A DNA stretch of 38,105 bases, from assembly GCF_001437405.1 (NCBI RefSeq), contig NZ_JQBY01000021.1:1-38105 (forward strand). The letters run 5' to 3'. The notes beneath the pieces were generated by a model. It was not told the DNA's origin and did not search any database. It was given only the letters and a program-made list of their open reading frames with translations. A program made the translations under genes and the position numbers. Shown here one piece after another: positions 1 to 11,946 of this stretch (the stretch's first letter is position 1; the number at the start of each line of letters is the position of its first letter). Source of the DNA: Pediococcus ethanolidurans (GTDB lineage: Bacteria; Bacillota; Bacilli; Lactobacillales; Lactobacillaceae).

Positions 1-35
1 CAGGTGTTGCACTTGAATTGTAAATCGGGCTCTTT

Positions 36-88
36 TAAAAAAACAAAAATGGCCGCTGAAATTGTCATCAACAACTTCGACGGTCATT
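36..88 (-). terminator. Intrinsic terminator of the GH53 galactanase gene
   Basis: On the minus strand an 18-bp stem with two mismatches and a TGATG loop (positions 88 to 48) begins ten bases after the stop codon and runs into a T-rich tract at 47-36. Confidence 0.85.
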
Positions 89-98
89 AAATTTTGCC

Positions 99-1928
99 TT
101 ATTTCAAGTAGCCATGCCAAACGTAGCCATGAACTTTTCCATTTGTAGAATGAACATAATAGTACTTGTAGGTTTTCCCATTATATTTCTTAACGTATGT
201 CTTACGTGTCACAGTAAAGTGTGTCCTAGGATAGTTTTTCAGATAGTGAAGTGTGACAAATTGAAAATCTTTAGAACCACCTTGAAATCCATAGACATTA
301 CCTTTTTTATTCTTAACCATATAACGATGTTTATAACTTACTTTTGTAGTTTTGGTAACCTTATTAGGACATTTCTTAAGATATGAATGCCAAATCCAAC
401 CAGACTTTTTGCCCGAAGTAATATGATAGTATAAATAAGTTTTTCCATTTGTTTTGACAATGTACTCGGCCTTATCAATTTTGTAAAAACTCTTTAACGT
501 ACTAAGTGGGAAAGCTTTTTTGAAAGTAAAGCTATCATTAGATCCTTTAAAACTATAGGCATAAGCTGTTCTTTTAGAAACTTTATAACGATCTACTGGT
601 TTCTTAGCATTTTTAGAAACATAATTATAGGTAATCATTTTCTTGAATGTTAACAAAGACTGCAGTGGATACCCATTGGGATCGAACAAGGCTTGATTAT
701 CATATGAGGAAGCACCCCAATATTGGTCAGCATTAGCTCCGGCGTCAGTTAAACCGGCATCGTCATAATACTTAGCAGCATACTGAGTAGCCCAACCAGT
801 TCCATACTTTATGCTTGCATCTCTGTTGAACTGATAATTATTCCAACCAGCTTTAACTGGAATCCAAGCAGGCTCCCAATAAAATGCTCCTAAACCTTTA
901 CCATTCCCGTTTTGCATAACAGTCTTCCAAACGTCACTAATTGCGTCTGCTTGACCTTGTACTGAAATTTTATATGGTGGGTTTGAGATATCACCGACAA
1001 TATTAGGTTGCCCATCCATATCATCTGTTGTGTATGGGTAGCTCATTTCCATAACCGCAAATTTTTTCTTGTAAGTTTTGGTAATCACATTTTCAGCACC
1101 AATTAAATTGCTATCAGGACCGTTCCAATGTGGATAATAGGTAGCACCCATGACATCATAGTTAACCTTGTTAGTCTTTAGTTCAGCTGCAATTTTGGCA
1201 AACGAAGAGGCCGTTGGTGATTCGTAATGTACTGCAGCTAAAGCTCCAGGTGCATATTTATGAACTGCATTAACCCCTTCAGAAATAAACTGCATGTACT
1301 TATCAGGATCTGATTCTTGCATCATACCTTTAGTTGTTTCGTTACCAACTTGAACCATGCCAATATCAACACCGGCATTTTTCATGGTTGTCATAACTTT
1401 TTTGGTATAGTCGTAAACAGCTTGTTTCTTTTGATCAAAAGTATAGTTTTTCCAAGCTTTTGGTAATGCCTGTTTAGCAGGATCTGCCCAAAAATCGGAA
1501 TACTGTAAATCAATCAAAACCTTCATATGATGTGCTGTTGCATCTTTGGCTGTTTTAACTTCATTGGTCAAGGTTGCATCACCACCGCCATATGTATGCC
1601 CTTCGCTATCAAATGGATCATTCCAAATTCGAAGACGTACATAGTTCACACCAGAATCTTCTAAGGTTTGTAAAATATCTTGTTTTTTACCATCGTAATC
1701 ATAGAATTGGACACCGGCATTTAACTCTGCTTGCAAACTTGAAATATCTACTCCGCGAATTGAGTTAGTCGTGACACCATGAACAGGTTTCACAGTAACC
1801 TTGTCATTTTTTACATTTGTCGTACCATCAGCATTGGCAAAAACCGAGGTCGTTGCTCCGCTTAACGCCACTAAAATCCCCGCACCAACCATCAGTGCTT
1901 GGGCAAAAAGTCTACGCCATTTTCTCAT
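99..1928 (-). CDS. Secreted arabinogalactan endo-beta-1,4-galactanase (GH53) with C-terminal wall-associated repeats
   Basis: The 609-residue protein should cut beta-1,4-galactan side chains of pectin outside the cell. Residues 1-31 form a signal peptide (basic start, hydrophobic core, SVFA/NA cleavage site). Residues about 56-430 are a GH53 barrel: VQVGNE places the acid/base at E197 and AVMEMSYP places the nucleophile at E294, as is known for clan GH-A. Residues about 447-609 hold two copies of a basic, Tyr-rich module ending in SGWIWHSYLK and HGYVWHGYLK, which look like SH3/GW-type wall-binding repeats of lactobacilli (inference). The ATG at 1928 follows GGGGAG at 8 bases. The gene stands alone, without lacZ or gan transporter genes in the window. 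A TATAAT lies near 1990 but its -35 is poorly spaced. Confidence 0.92.
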   Translation of the reverse strand: MRKWRRLFAQALMVGAGILVALSGATTSVFANADGTTNVKNDKVTVKPVHGVTTNSIRGVDISSLQAELNAGVQFYDYDGKKQDILQTLEDSGVNYVRLRIWNDPFDSEGHTYGGGDATLTNEVKTAKDATAHHMKVLIDLQYSDFWADPAKQALPKAWKNYTFDQKKQAVYDYTKKVMTTMKNAGVDIGMVQVGNETTKGMMQESDPDKYMQFISEGVNAVHKYAPGALAAVHYESPTASSFAKIAAELKTNKVNYDVMGATYYPHWNGPDSNLIGAENVITKTYKKKFAVMEMSYPYTTDDMDGQPNIVGDISNPPYKISVQGQADAISDVWKTVMQNGNGKGLGAFYWEPAWIPVKAGWNNYQFNRDASIKYGTGWATQYAAKYYDDAGLTDAGANADQYWGASSYDNQALFDPNGYPLQSLLTFKKMITYNYVSKNAKKPVDRYKVSKRTAYAYSFKGSNDSFTFKKAFPLSTLKSFYKIDKAEYIVKTNGKTYLYYHITSGKKSGWIWHSYLKKCPNKVTKTTKVSYKHRYMVKNKKGNVYGFQGGSKDFQFVTLHYLKNYPRTHFTVTRKTYVKKYNGKTYKYYYVHSTNGKVHGYVWHGYLK

Positions 1929-2038
1929 ATGATTATCTCCCCAGATAATATTTTTGAAATCTCATAAGCTTTTACTTACAAGATTATACTAGACGTTATT
2001 AAAAAGATCGTCAAGGCTATTATTATGGCTGGAGAGAG

Positions 2039-2075
2039 GAAAAAGATCCGCTTCAATTATGCGTCAAAGCAGTCT
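2039..2075 (-). terminator. Probable terminator after pepT
   Basis: On the minus strand a 9-bp stem with one bulged base (arms 2075-2067 and 2053-2044) is followed by five T residues, directly downstream of the pepT stop codon. Confidence 0.55.
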
Positions 2076-2079
2076 TTAA

Positions 2080-3357
2080 TTATAGTTTTTGATTATTATG
2101 ATGACCAAATTGACGGACATGTTCTTGCGCAATTGCCACAATTGTTTTGGCGGTTAAAGCCATTGCTTTAGTCGTCACAAACTCATACGGGCCATGAAAA
2201 TTATCGCCGCCGTTAAACAAATTAGGCGTTGGAATCCCCTTAGCCGTAATTGCATTACCATCCGTTCCGCCACGAAATGGTTGAATGTCCGGTTTCAAAC
2301 CAATGCTTCGATAAGCATCTAACGCTAAATTAACAATGTAAGGATTTTTGCGAATTTCATCACCAATATTTTGATACTGCTCCGTTAATTTTAACGTAAC
2401 ACGTGGTTCCTTGAAACGTTCATTAATTTTGTTCACAATTGCCTTAAGCAACGTTTCTTTTTGGTGAAAACGCGGTGTGTCAAAATCGCGAATAATTAGA
2501 TTTAGACTGGCATGTGCCACAGTTCCGCAGAAGTGATTGACTAAAATAAAGCCATCATGATCGCGACTTTTTTCAGGAACTTCATCTTTGGGTAATGAGC
2601 TAACAATTTCATTTGCAATGGTTACCGCATTAACCATCAACCCATAAGCATCACCAGGATGGACTGCCGTTCCTTCCACTTCAATCGAAGCCTCAGAAGC
2701 ATTAAAAGTTTCATATTCCAACTGCCCGGGTTGTCCATTATCCAGTGTGTACGCGAAATTCGTACCAAAGCTCTTAGCATCAAATCGTTTAGCACCGCGG
2801 CCAATCTCTTCATCAGGACCAAAGGCAACACGAATCGGGCCATGTTCTACAGTTGGGTTTTGAAGCAAGTAAGCCAGTGCGCCAAATAACGCAGCCACTC
2901 CCGCTTTATCATCGGCTCCCAACAAAGTTGTCCCATCAGTAGTGATCAAACGTTGTCCCACAAACTTTTTTAGGTTTGGAAATTCACCAACTTTTAAGAC
3001 AATATGTTTAGCTTCATTTAAAACAATGTCTTGACCATCATAATCGGGATGAATTTGTGGTTTCACATGATCGGCCGAAAAGTCTGCAGTATCTAAGTGT
3101 GCAATGAAACCAAGTGCCGTGATTGGTTTGTCTGAGTTACTAGGTAAAGTCGCTGTCACATAGCCATTGCTTTCATCAAACTTCACTTCATCAACGCCTA
3201 GTTGTTTCAAATCTGCTGTGACTTGTTTGGCTAGTTCAACTTGTCCTGGCGTCGTCGGAACCGTTTGACTGCGATCGTTGGAACGCGTATTTATCTTCGC
3301 ATAATTTACAAATAATTTTTCGATATAATCTTGATTAATTTCACTCATTGTTTTCAT
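2080..3357 (-). CDS. pepT: Peptidase T (tripeptide aminopeptidase)
   Basis: This is a cytosolic zinc peptidase of family M20B that removes the N-terminal residue of tripeptides, late in peptide use. The 425 residues are close to the family norm of about 410. Metal and catalytic motifs are intact: AHLDTAD (H87, D89), LLGADDKAG (D149), GPDEEIG (E183, E184), LDNG (D206) and the C-terminal GDNFHGPYEF. It starts only 3 bases after the oppA stop, so the two genes form one operon and share the T-box leader. A second in-frame ATG at 3348 lies 9 bases after GAG and gives the more usual MSEINQ start, so the first three residues are uncertain. Confidence 0.97.
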   Translation of the reverse strand: MKTMSEINQDYIEKLFVNYAKINTRSNDRSQTVPTTPGQVELAKQVTADLKQLGVDEVKFDESNGYVTATLPSNSDKPITALGFIAHLDTADFSADHVKPQIHPDYDGQDIVLNEAKHIVLKVGEFPNLKKFVGQRLITTDGTTLLGADDKAGVAALFGALAYLLQNPTVEHGPIRVAFGPDEEIGRGAKRFDAKSFGTNFAYTLDNGQPGQLEYETFNASEASIEVEGTAVHPGDAYGLMVNAVTIANEIVSSLPKDEVPEKSRDHDGFILVNHFCGTVAHASLNLIIRDFDTPRFHQKETLLKAIVNKINERFKEPRVTLKLTEQYQNIGDEIRKNPYIVNLALDAYRSIGLKPDIQPFRGGTDGNAITAKGIPTPNLFNGGDNFHGPYEFVTTKAMALTAKTIVAIAQEHVRQFGHHNNQKL

Positions 3358-3360
3358 CTC

Positions 3361-5007
3361 TTACTTTGTAATATAAGCTGTTTTCCAGTCATAAGGTACG
3401 CCCGCAGGATTGTAAACAACACTCTTAACGTTTGAGCGCAATAACTGTGATTTAGCAACTTGATAGAGTGGGATGGTACCTTGATCGTTCATTAAGACTT
3501 TTTCCGCAGCCACTAATTTTGCCCAACGCTTCTCAGGTTGATTACCATAGTCGTTTTCTGACTCATCTAAGAGTTTGTCAAATGTCTTACTCTTATATCC
3601 TGACGTATTGTAGCTAGATCCGGATTCATAAACATCTAAGAAATTGATTGGATCAGCAAAAACTGATTGCCAAGTCTGAATGGTTGCCTCATATTCTTTT
3701 TCGTTTTGTTTAGAAATAAGTTGAACAAAAGGAATTGTTGAAATTGCAACCTTTACATTTGGTAAACGATCTAATTCCGTCTGTAGAAATTCAGCCGTTT
3801 GTTTGCTGCTATCCGTGTCAGAGGTTAAAAGTGTAATGTGAATATTTTTAACTCCAGTTTGTTGATAACCTTTCTTCAACAATTGTTTTGCTTTAGTTAG
3901 ATTTGAACTGACTGCTGATTTCACATAGGCTTCTTTATCAAAGGATTCACCAGTCTTGGAATTGTTACCCATTCCAGCAGGTACAAAACCTTTAAGCGGT
4001 TCAGAACCGTCTTGTAAGACGTCATTTGTTAATTGTTTGCGATTAATAGCTAGTGAAAAAGCTCGACGGACATTTACGTTTTTAAAAGCCTTTACCTTGT
4101 TTTGATTTAACTCTAAGCGAGCAGTTGCGGTTGGTAGCCGTTTTACAAAGTTCGCATTATTTTTATTATTCTTGACTTGTTGACCACTTAAAAGTGTTTC
4201 ATCGGTTTGCTTAGAATTAAACAAGTTATAACTTGTAGTCGTACTTTCTGTAACAAGCTCGTTAATTTTTGTTAGATGAACAGCCTTTTTATCCCAATAG
4301 TTGTTGTTTTTAGTCAAAGTCCATTTTTTACTTTGACCATTCCAATTAGTTAGTTTGTAAGGACCGTCAGAAACGGTGTATCTTGCTTGCGTGCCAAATT
4401 TTTTACCGTACTGATTAACTACCTTTTGATTCAGAGGATAGAATAATGGCCAAGCCAGTAACTTTTTGAAGTAGGAAACTGGTTTTGTTAAAGTCACAGT
4501 TAGTTTGTACTTTCCATTAGCCTTGATTCCTAAAGTGTTGACTGCCTTTTTACCATTATTAATGGCCTCAGCATTTTTTACTTGAAAGAAATAAAAAGCA
4601 TCTTGAGACGCCGTTTTCGGATTAACGGTTCGTTGCCATGAATAAACAAAATCTTGTGCCGTTACGGCATCTCCATTAGACCATTTTGCTCCTTTTCGTA
4701 AGGTGAATGTATATGTTTTACCACCATTAGAAACTTTAGTTTTAGTTGCTAATGCACCCTGAGGCGTTCCCTTACTATTCAAACGATAAAGTCCTTCTTG
4801 CGTATTCATTAAAGTATTAAAACTCAATGTATCTGTTGCTTGTGATAAATCTGCAGTTGCTAATTCAGAACTTTCTGTCCAATTTAAGACCTGTTTTTTA
4901 GCCAGTTGTGTGCTACCACCAGACTTAGCTTGTGTACCACAGCCACTCAAAATTAATAATCCTAAACCAATAATAATTGCCTTTGTTTTTCCCTTCAAAA
5001 CAACCAT
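3361..5007 (-). CDS. oppA: Oligopeptide ABC transporter substrate-binding lipoprotein
   Basis: This is an extracytoplasmic family-5 solute-binding protein (OppA/DppA type) of 548 residues, expected to capture peptides for an Opp permease. The N-terminus is a lipoprotein signal with lipobox LSGC (Cys 23). Family signatures include WSNGDAVTAQDFVYSWQR near residue 110 and the NVRRAFSLAINR region. No oppBCDF genes are adjacent, so it must work with a permease encoded elsewhere. The ATG at 5007 directly abuts its GGGGAG, which is too close. A TTG at 4998 has 9-base spacing and may be the true start, giving MKGKTKAII. It is the first gene after the T-box leader and is followed by pepT. Confidence 0.95.
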   Translation of the reverse strand: MVVLKGKTKAIIIGLGLLILSGCGTQAKSGGSTQLAKKQVLNWTESSELATADLSQATDTLSFNTLMNTQEGLYRLNSKGTPQGALATKTKVSNGGKTYTFTLRKGAKWSNGDAVTAQDFVYSWQRTVNPKTASQDAFYFFQVKNAEAINNGKKAVNTLGIKANGKYKLTVTLTKPVSYFKKLLAWPLFYPLNQKVVNQYGKKFGTQARYTVSDGPYKLTNWNGQSKKWTLTKNNNYWDKKAVHLTKINELVTESTTTSYNLFNSKQTDETLLSGQQVKNNKNNANFVKRLPTATARLELNQNKVKAFKNVNVRRAFSLAINRKQLTNDVLQDGSEPLKGFVPAGMGNNSKTGESFDKEAYVKSAVSSNLTKAKQLLKKGYQQTGVKNIHITLLTSDTDSSKQTAEFLQTELDRLPNVKVAISTIPFVQLISKQNEKEYEATIQTWQSVFADPINFLDVYESGSSYNTSGYKSKTFDKLLDESENDYGNQPEKRWAKLVAAEKVLMNDQGTIPLYQVAKSQLLRSNVKSVVYNPAGVPYDWKTAYITK

Positions 5008-5030
5008 CTCCCCTAAAAAATAAAATTAAC

Positions 5031-5307
5031 AAAATAAAAAAATCGCCCCTCATTTCTGAAGGACGATTTTCGTGTGACCACCTTAATTTATGAAGTACTC
5101 ACATACTTCACCTCAATAACTTCTGCTACCAAAAGTTTGAGGTGTTAACGGACCTCATAACGAATTAACAGCTTTCACTATTAATTTACTCCAAGTTCAT
5201 CTTCACACAACGTTTTGATCCGTGTTTTCACCAACTCACGGTCTCTATAATCATACTAATTATGCTACTCTTCTTATCACTGTATCTCAGATTATTTCTC
5301 TAACTCG
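5031..5307 (-). promoter_or_regulatory. T-box leader (probable Leu specifier) controlling oppA-pepT
   Basis: The minus-strand leader of about 275 nt has the hallmarks of a tRNA-sensing T-box. A Stem I distal segment reads AGAGACCGTGAGTTGGTG and is followed by its pairing arm. The 3' side of the specifier loop reads GAA-CTT-GGAG. The T-box sequence AAGGTGGTCACACG lies at 5084-5071. Directly after it comes a terminator hairpin (AAATCGTCC paired with GGGCGATTT, 5069-5040) and a T run. If the triplet after GAA is the specifier, it is CUU (leucine). The triplet assignment is less certain than the T-box call. Uncharged tRNA would prevent termination and switch on peptide uptake and cleavage. Confidence 0.9.
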
Positions 5308-5313
5308 TTTTTA

Positions 5314-5341
5314 ATCATATCACTGAATTTTGTGTTGTCAA
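5314..5341 (-). promoter_or_regulatory. Sigma-A promoter of the T-box/oppA-pepT operon
   Basis: A perfect -35 TTGACA (5341-5336), a 16-bp spacer and the -10 TATGAT (5319-5314) place the transcript start near 5307, just upstream of T-box Stem I. Confidence 0.85.
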
Positions 5342-5543
5342 TGAGAATTAAATGATGGTCATCTCATTGTGTATAGACCAATATTCAATTATCAAACATT
5401 AAAATACCTTGTAGACAGCAATTGTCTCGCCTAATTTTTCTATTCCAAAAATATAAAATTTTTTATTTTCAGAAAAATAAGTCAATTCTATAATGTTAAT
5501 TTAATTTTTCGAGTTACTTTCGTTTTAATGTCATTTTTTTGGC

Positions 5544-5572
5544 AAAAAAAAGAACACTCACAAGGTGAGTGT
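5544..5572 (-). terminator. Intrinsic terminator of the tRNA-Thr transcript
   Basis: On the minus strand a perfect 8-bp stem ACACTCAC/GTGAGTGT with a CTT loop is followed by a T-rich run, 7 nt beyond the tRNA 3' end. Confidence 0.9.
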
Positions 5573-5579
5573 CATTCAG

Positions 5580-5652
5580 TGCTTGTTACTGGACTTGAAC
5601 CAGCGACCTCCGCTTTACTAGAGCGATGCTCTACCAACTGAGCTAAACAAGC
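5580..5652 (-). tRNA. tRNA-Thr, anticodon AGU
   Basis: The 73-nt sequence folds as a full cloverleaf: acceptor GCTTGTT/AACAAGC, D arm GCTC/GAGC, anticodon arm TCGCT/AGCGG, T arm GCTGG/CCAGT with loop TTCAAGT. The anticodon loop CTAGTAA reads AGT at 34-36, so it decodes ACU threonine. G1-C72 and C2-G71 fit threonine identity. The CCA tail is not encoded. An A34 anticodon is uncommon in bacteria outside tRNA-Arg(ACG). Confidence 0.95.
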
Positions 5653-5782
5653 ATGTTATATTAGCAAAAAGTCAAAAAGACTCCTTAACTAGTATACCGA
5701 ATTATGACAAAGAATCAAATATTTTTTTATTTTTAGTCACAAATTATTCCTTTGAATCAGAAATAACCGTTTTTAATTACAT

Positions 5783-5891
5783 CTCTAAAGGTTGAAAGCA
5801 CAAAAGTGTTCATGGTAACAAAATTAGATTTAAATGCCGTCTTCCAGCCCATGTGAGCCACAGGACGGCAGTTAAACTAATTATGTTGTAA
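5783..5891. repeat. Intergenic palindromic repeat A
   Basis: A copy of a dispersed motif (AAAGGTTGAAAGCACAAAAG, 5787-5806) is followed by a long imperfect palindrome at 5814-5891. The core stem is TGCCGTC/GACGGCA and the A/T-rich outer arms continue the pairing. The right half matches repeat B (14319-14355) in inverted orientation. It fills the gap between the MFS gene and the tRNA. No T run follows on either strand, so it is not a standard terminator. Confidence 0.7.
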
Positions 5892-5900
5892 CTAGACTTT

Positions 5901-7082
5901 TTACTCATATATATTTTTGTGTTGGTTCATCACAACACCACTTAATGCCAACAGTGTCGCAAAAATTGCTGCAACCAACAAAACAATTGTCCATGAATGA
6001 ACCAAATTATTTAGATAACCGAATAAAACAGGACCCACAGCTGCCAACAAGTACCCAGCTGATTGTGCCATTCCAGACAGATCGGCCGTTTCAAAACCAT
6101 TCGTCGTTTTAGTTGTAAAGAACACCACCGCTAAATTAAATGAGGCCCCCGCACCAAAACCCATCAGTAAATTCATCAAAGTGGCCCAGAAAACTGCATG
6201 AATGGGTAATGTCAACCCCAGTGTTCCACCAACAAAGCCAACAAACGTAACTGCCACCATGCTCGCCACACCATGTTTTTTTAATGCCAAAGTTGGTACC
6301 AAATACGCAAAAGGTAAACCTCCTAGTTGCAATAAAGTTGCCATATTATTTGCCTGAACACTTGAATAGCCCTGGCTAATTAATAGACTTGGCATCCAAG
6401 TTAAAAGTGAATAATAAACTAAGGCTTGAAGGCCAAAAAACGCCGCAGCTACCCAGCCTAATGGTAATTTCCAAACACTTTTATGTAAGAATTGCTTATT
6501 TTCGGCAGGGGTGGTCACTGCTTTTTCACGCACATTATATTTTAAGTTTGGCACCCATGTAACTAAATTAATTAAACTAATAACAGAAAGAAGACCCATC
6601 ACAATTGCCAAGGGATACTTTTTAATTAAAATGCCAGTAATGCCAGTTCCCAGCGCACCAATAAATAACATTGACAAGGTATATTCACTCGTAGCTACCG
6701 AAATCTTACTAAAAAAATTATCTTTAATCACTGCTGGAATCAAAACATTTCCAGCATCAATTCCCACACCAACCAGTAATGTTCCTGCTAATAAAGCCGC
6801 ACTACTTGGAATTACCCGTAAATAGCTTCCGATTGCCAAAATGATTAAGAAAGCATAAATGACGTGCTCATTACCAAAGCGGCGCGCCAATTTGGCGATG
6901 ATTGGCGACATCACAGCAAATGTTAGCAGTGGAATGGTCGTTAACATGCCCGCCAAAGAGTTTGGCAAATTGAAATTTTGTTTAAAGCTTTGAATTAATG
7001 ATGGCATTATCGTAATGGGTAAACGCATATTAGCGGCAACCAACATCATACTAATGGTTAAAAATCGACTATGTTTCTGCAT
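5901..7082 (-). CDS. MFS transporter, CynX/NimT family
   Basis: This integral membrane protein has about 12 hydrophobic segments across 393 residues. The N-terminal pattern (VAANMRLPITIMPSL, then LAGMLTTIPLLTFAVMSP) resembles the CynX/NimT/YeaN branch of the major facilitator superfamily, whose members move small anions or drugs such as cyanate or 2-nitroimidazole. The substrate cannot be read from sequence. The frame stays open to a TTG at 7121, but the ATG at 7082 is preceded by AAGGAG at 11 bases and starts MQKHSRF, so I prefer 7082. The gene follows the ArsR-like regulator by about 65 bases on the same strand, which suggests local control by it. Confidence 0.85.
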   Translation of the reverse strand: MQKHSRFLTISMMLVAANMRLPITIMPSLIQSFKQNFNLPNSLAGMLTTIPLLTFAVMSPIIAKLARRFGNEHVIYAFLIILAIGSYLRVIPSSAALLAGTLLVGVGIDAGNVLIPAVIKDNFFSKISVATSEYTLSMLFIGALGTGITGILIKKYPLAIVMGLLSVISLINLVTWVPNLKYNVREKAVTTPAENKQFLHKSVWKLPLGWVAAAFFGLQALVYYSLLTWMPSLLISQGYSSVQANNMATLLQLGGLPFAYLVPTLALKKHGVASMVAVTFVGFVGGTLGLTLPIHAVFWATLMNLLMGFGAGASFNLAVVFFTTKTTNGFETADLSGMAQSAGYLLAAVGPVLFGYLNNLVHSWTIVLLVAAIFATLLALSGVVMNQHKNIYE

Positions 7083-7147
7083 CGTATCACTTTCTCCTTG
7101 CATTAGTTCGGTACGCAGCAAACTAAAATATTAAAACGACTCAATCC

Positions 7148-7432
7148 TTATAGCGTTTCTAGAAATCCGGGTAAGTATGTTTGAAACGTTTCAACATTGA
7201 TTGATAAATATTTTTCCTGTGCAATTTTTCTAGTATTGGTCAGACCTATTAATCGTAATGCTTTAAAATGATAAGACACAGTAGACTTGCTAATATTTAA
7301 TTCCTTGCCAACCTCTCCACAAGTCATTTCTCTTTGTGCCTGATAAAGGACACGAATAATTTTTAATCGATTAGGTTCCGCCAGTGCTTTAAATATTTGG
7401 GCAATTTTTTGATCTCGTTGTTCGATATTCAT
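7148..7432 (-). CDS. ArsR-family winged-helix regulator
   Basis: The 94-residue protein is essentially a single ArsR-type winged helix: ALAEPNRLKIIRVLYQ, then the helix-turn-helix MTCGEVGKELNISKSTVSYH and the wing TRKIAQEKYLSIN. I see no CxC metal-binding motif in the recognition helix, so it may not be a metal sensor. An upstream TTG (7486) lies inside the terminator of the preceding operon, so the ATG at 7432 (MNIEQRDQK) is the likely start, although its ribosome binding site is weak. It probably regulates itself and the downstream MFS gene (inference from position). Confidence 0.85.
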   Translation of the reverse strand: MNIEQRDQKIAQIFKALAEPNRLKIIRVLYQAQREMTCGEVGKELNISKSTVSYHFKALRLIGLTNTRKIAQEKYLSINVETFQTYLPGFLETL

Positions 7433-7471
7433 GAAAATAACGGTAAACCTAATTGAATAAAAGTGCAAACA

Positions 7472-7500
7472 AAAAACGAGTATCAAATTACAATACTCGC
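7472..7500 (-). terminator. Terminator of the beta-glucoside operon
   Basis: On the minus strand the stem CGAGTAT/ATACTCG with a 9-nt loop is followed by TTTTTT. It lies 26 bases after the bglA stop and before the regulator start. Confidence 0.8.
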
Positions 7501-7525
7501 TGTACGTTACTTTAAAACTAATATA

Positions 7526-10869
<3,344 letters not shown>

Positions 10870-10891
10870 AATAAACTTCCTTTCTTTTGAC

Positions 10892-10929
10892 AAAAAAAGA
10901 CCCAAATAGCTAAATAAGCTACTTAGGTC
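10892..10929 (-). terminator. LicT-controlled terminator between licT and bglP
   Basis: On the minus strand the imperfect stem GACCTAAGTAGCT/AGCTATTTGGGTC is followed by seven T residues. It shares the GACC segment with the RAT at 10926-10951, so the two folds exclude each other. Confidence 0.88.
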
Positions 10930-10951
10930 ATGCTCAATTAAGATAACACCC
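10926..10951 (-). promoter_or_regulatory. RAT antiterminator site before bglP
   Basis: The minus-strand GGGTGTTATC...GAGCATGACC matches the layout of ribonucleic antitermination targets bound by LicT/BglG proteins. It begins within the licT stop codon and overlaps the 5' arm of the next terminator. It shares GGTGTTATC and GAGCATGAC with the copy upstream of licT. Confidence 0.85.
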
Positions 10952-11790
10952 TATAATTTTTTGACAAGACGGCTAATGTGAACCGTCAAATATAATAATT
11001 CTGTACTGCTAATTTCATAATTATACTTTTTGCGAATAAAAGTTTGAACTTTTCGCGAGCATTCATAAGGACCAGCATACTTTTTTTCCAAAGTACGAAG
11101 AAGATCCTCGTCATCATCGTCATAGTGTTTGTTTAAAAGCACTCGTTGTGCGAAGAATTTAAGGTGCGTGATAAATCGATAGTAATTTAACGAACTTTCG
11201 TCAAACTCAGTATGATAGTAATTCTTTACAATATCTTCGACTTCTTTGACCATATTAGTGACACCGTAAGCCAAATTTTGCTCCACGCCTGATTCAGTCT
11301 CAGCATTCACAAAATGTAAAGCAACAAAAGCACTTTCATCATCCTCAAGAGTAATACCAAGTTCCTTTTTTACAACCTCAACCAACTTTTGCCCTACAGC
11401 AAACTCATCTGGATAAAATCTTGCTACATCCCACTTCAAAGGGTTTTTCAAAATAATATGGTTTTGATATCTTTGAATGGTTGTATGCAAATGATCGGTC
11501 AAATTTACATAAATAATTTCGTTTAATTGCTTACCCAACTTAATCTTAGCAAAATTAATAATTTTTTCCGCAATCATGATTTCATTTAAGGGCACATCAA
11601 TTACTAAATCTGTAAATTTATTCATTGTATCCGGATCTTTAATAATGAAGGTCTTCTCTACCTTAGAAATTTCAATCTCTTGATCTTTTTTCTTACCAAA
11701 TGCGATTCCTGGTCCCATTAATAAAATATCCATACCATCATGATTTTCGGAGATCGCTGTATTATTGTTTAAAACGCGTTTTATTTTCAC
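10951..11790 (-). CDS. licT: BglG/LicT-family transcriptional antiterminator
   Basis: The protein binds RAT RNA and lets polymerase pass the beta-glucoside terminators. Residues 1-55 form the CAT RNA-binding domain (MKIKRVLNNNTAISEN...GIAFGKKKDQEI). Two PRD domains follow (about 65-170 and 171-279), with the phosphorylatable histidines in LTDHLHTTI, FVALHFVNAE, YRFITHLKFF and LTVHISRL. A GTG at 11799 is open, but the GTG at 11790 gives the family start MKIK and has TAGGTGG at 5 bases, so I use that. It is the first gene of the operon and is preceded by its own RAT and terminator, so it is autoregulated. Confidence 0.94.
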   Translation of the reverse strand: MKIKRVLNNNTAISENHDGMDILLMGPGIAFGKKKDQEIEISKVEKTFIIKDPDTMNKFTDLVIDVPLNEIMIAEKIINFAKIKLGKQLNEIIYVNLTDHLHTTIQRYQNHIILKNPLKWDVARFYPDEFAVGQKLVEVVKKELGITLEDDESAFVALHFVNAETESGVEQNLAYGVTNMVKEVEDIVKNYYHTEFDESSLNYYRFITHLKFFAQRVLLNKHYDDDDEDLLRTLEKKYAGPYECSRKVQTFIRKKYNYEISSTELLYLTVHISRLVKKL

Positions 11791-11801
11791 TCGGACCACC
11801 T

Positions 11802-11851
11802 AAAAAGACTTATTCACTGTAACGAAAATAATTTTCTCCAGTAAATAAGTC
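11802..11851 (-). terminator. LicT-controlled terminator upstream of licT
   Basis: On the minus strand the stem GACTTATTTACTG/CAGTGAATAAGTC (11851-11807) has a long loop and ends in TTTTT. Its 5' arm overlaps the RAT. Confidence 0.87.
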
Positions 11852-11876
11852 ATGCTCAAAATTTTGATAACACCTT
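11848..11876 (-). promoter_or_regulatory. RAT antiterminator site upstream of licT
   Basis: The minus-strand AAGGTGTTATC...GAGCATGACT is the second RAT copy and differs from the bglP copy mainly in the loop. A TATAAT at 11878-11883 could serve as a second promoter whose transcript would begin almost at the RAT. Confidence 0.85.
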
Positions 11877-11946
11877 AATTATATTCAATTTAAAAATTTC
11901 TATCACTCATGCTTACCCGAAGTAATAACATTGTGACAATGTATCT

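Noticed and set aside
114-386. 90-residue plus-strand open frame opposite the galactanase C-terminus
   Set aside because: It is a shadow of the repeat-rich minus-strand coding region without its own start signals.
5814-5891. Terminator for the MFS gene
   Set aside because: The palindrome is strong but has no T run on the minus strand and matches repeat B, so it is better described as a dispersed repeat.
7472-7500. Operator palindrome for the ArsR-like regulator
   Set aside because: The CGAGTAT/ATACTCG stem is followed by six T residues on the bglA strand and fits a terminator better. A double role is not excluded.
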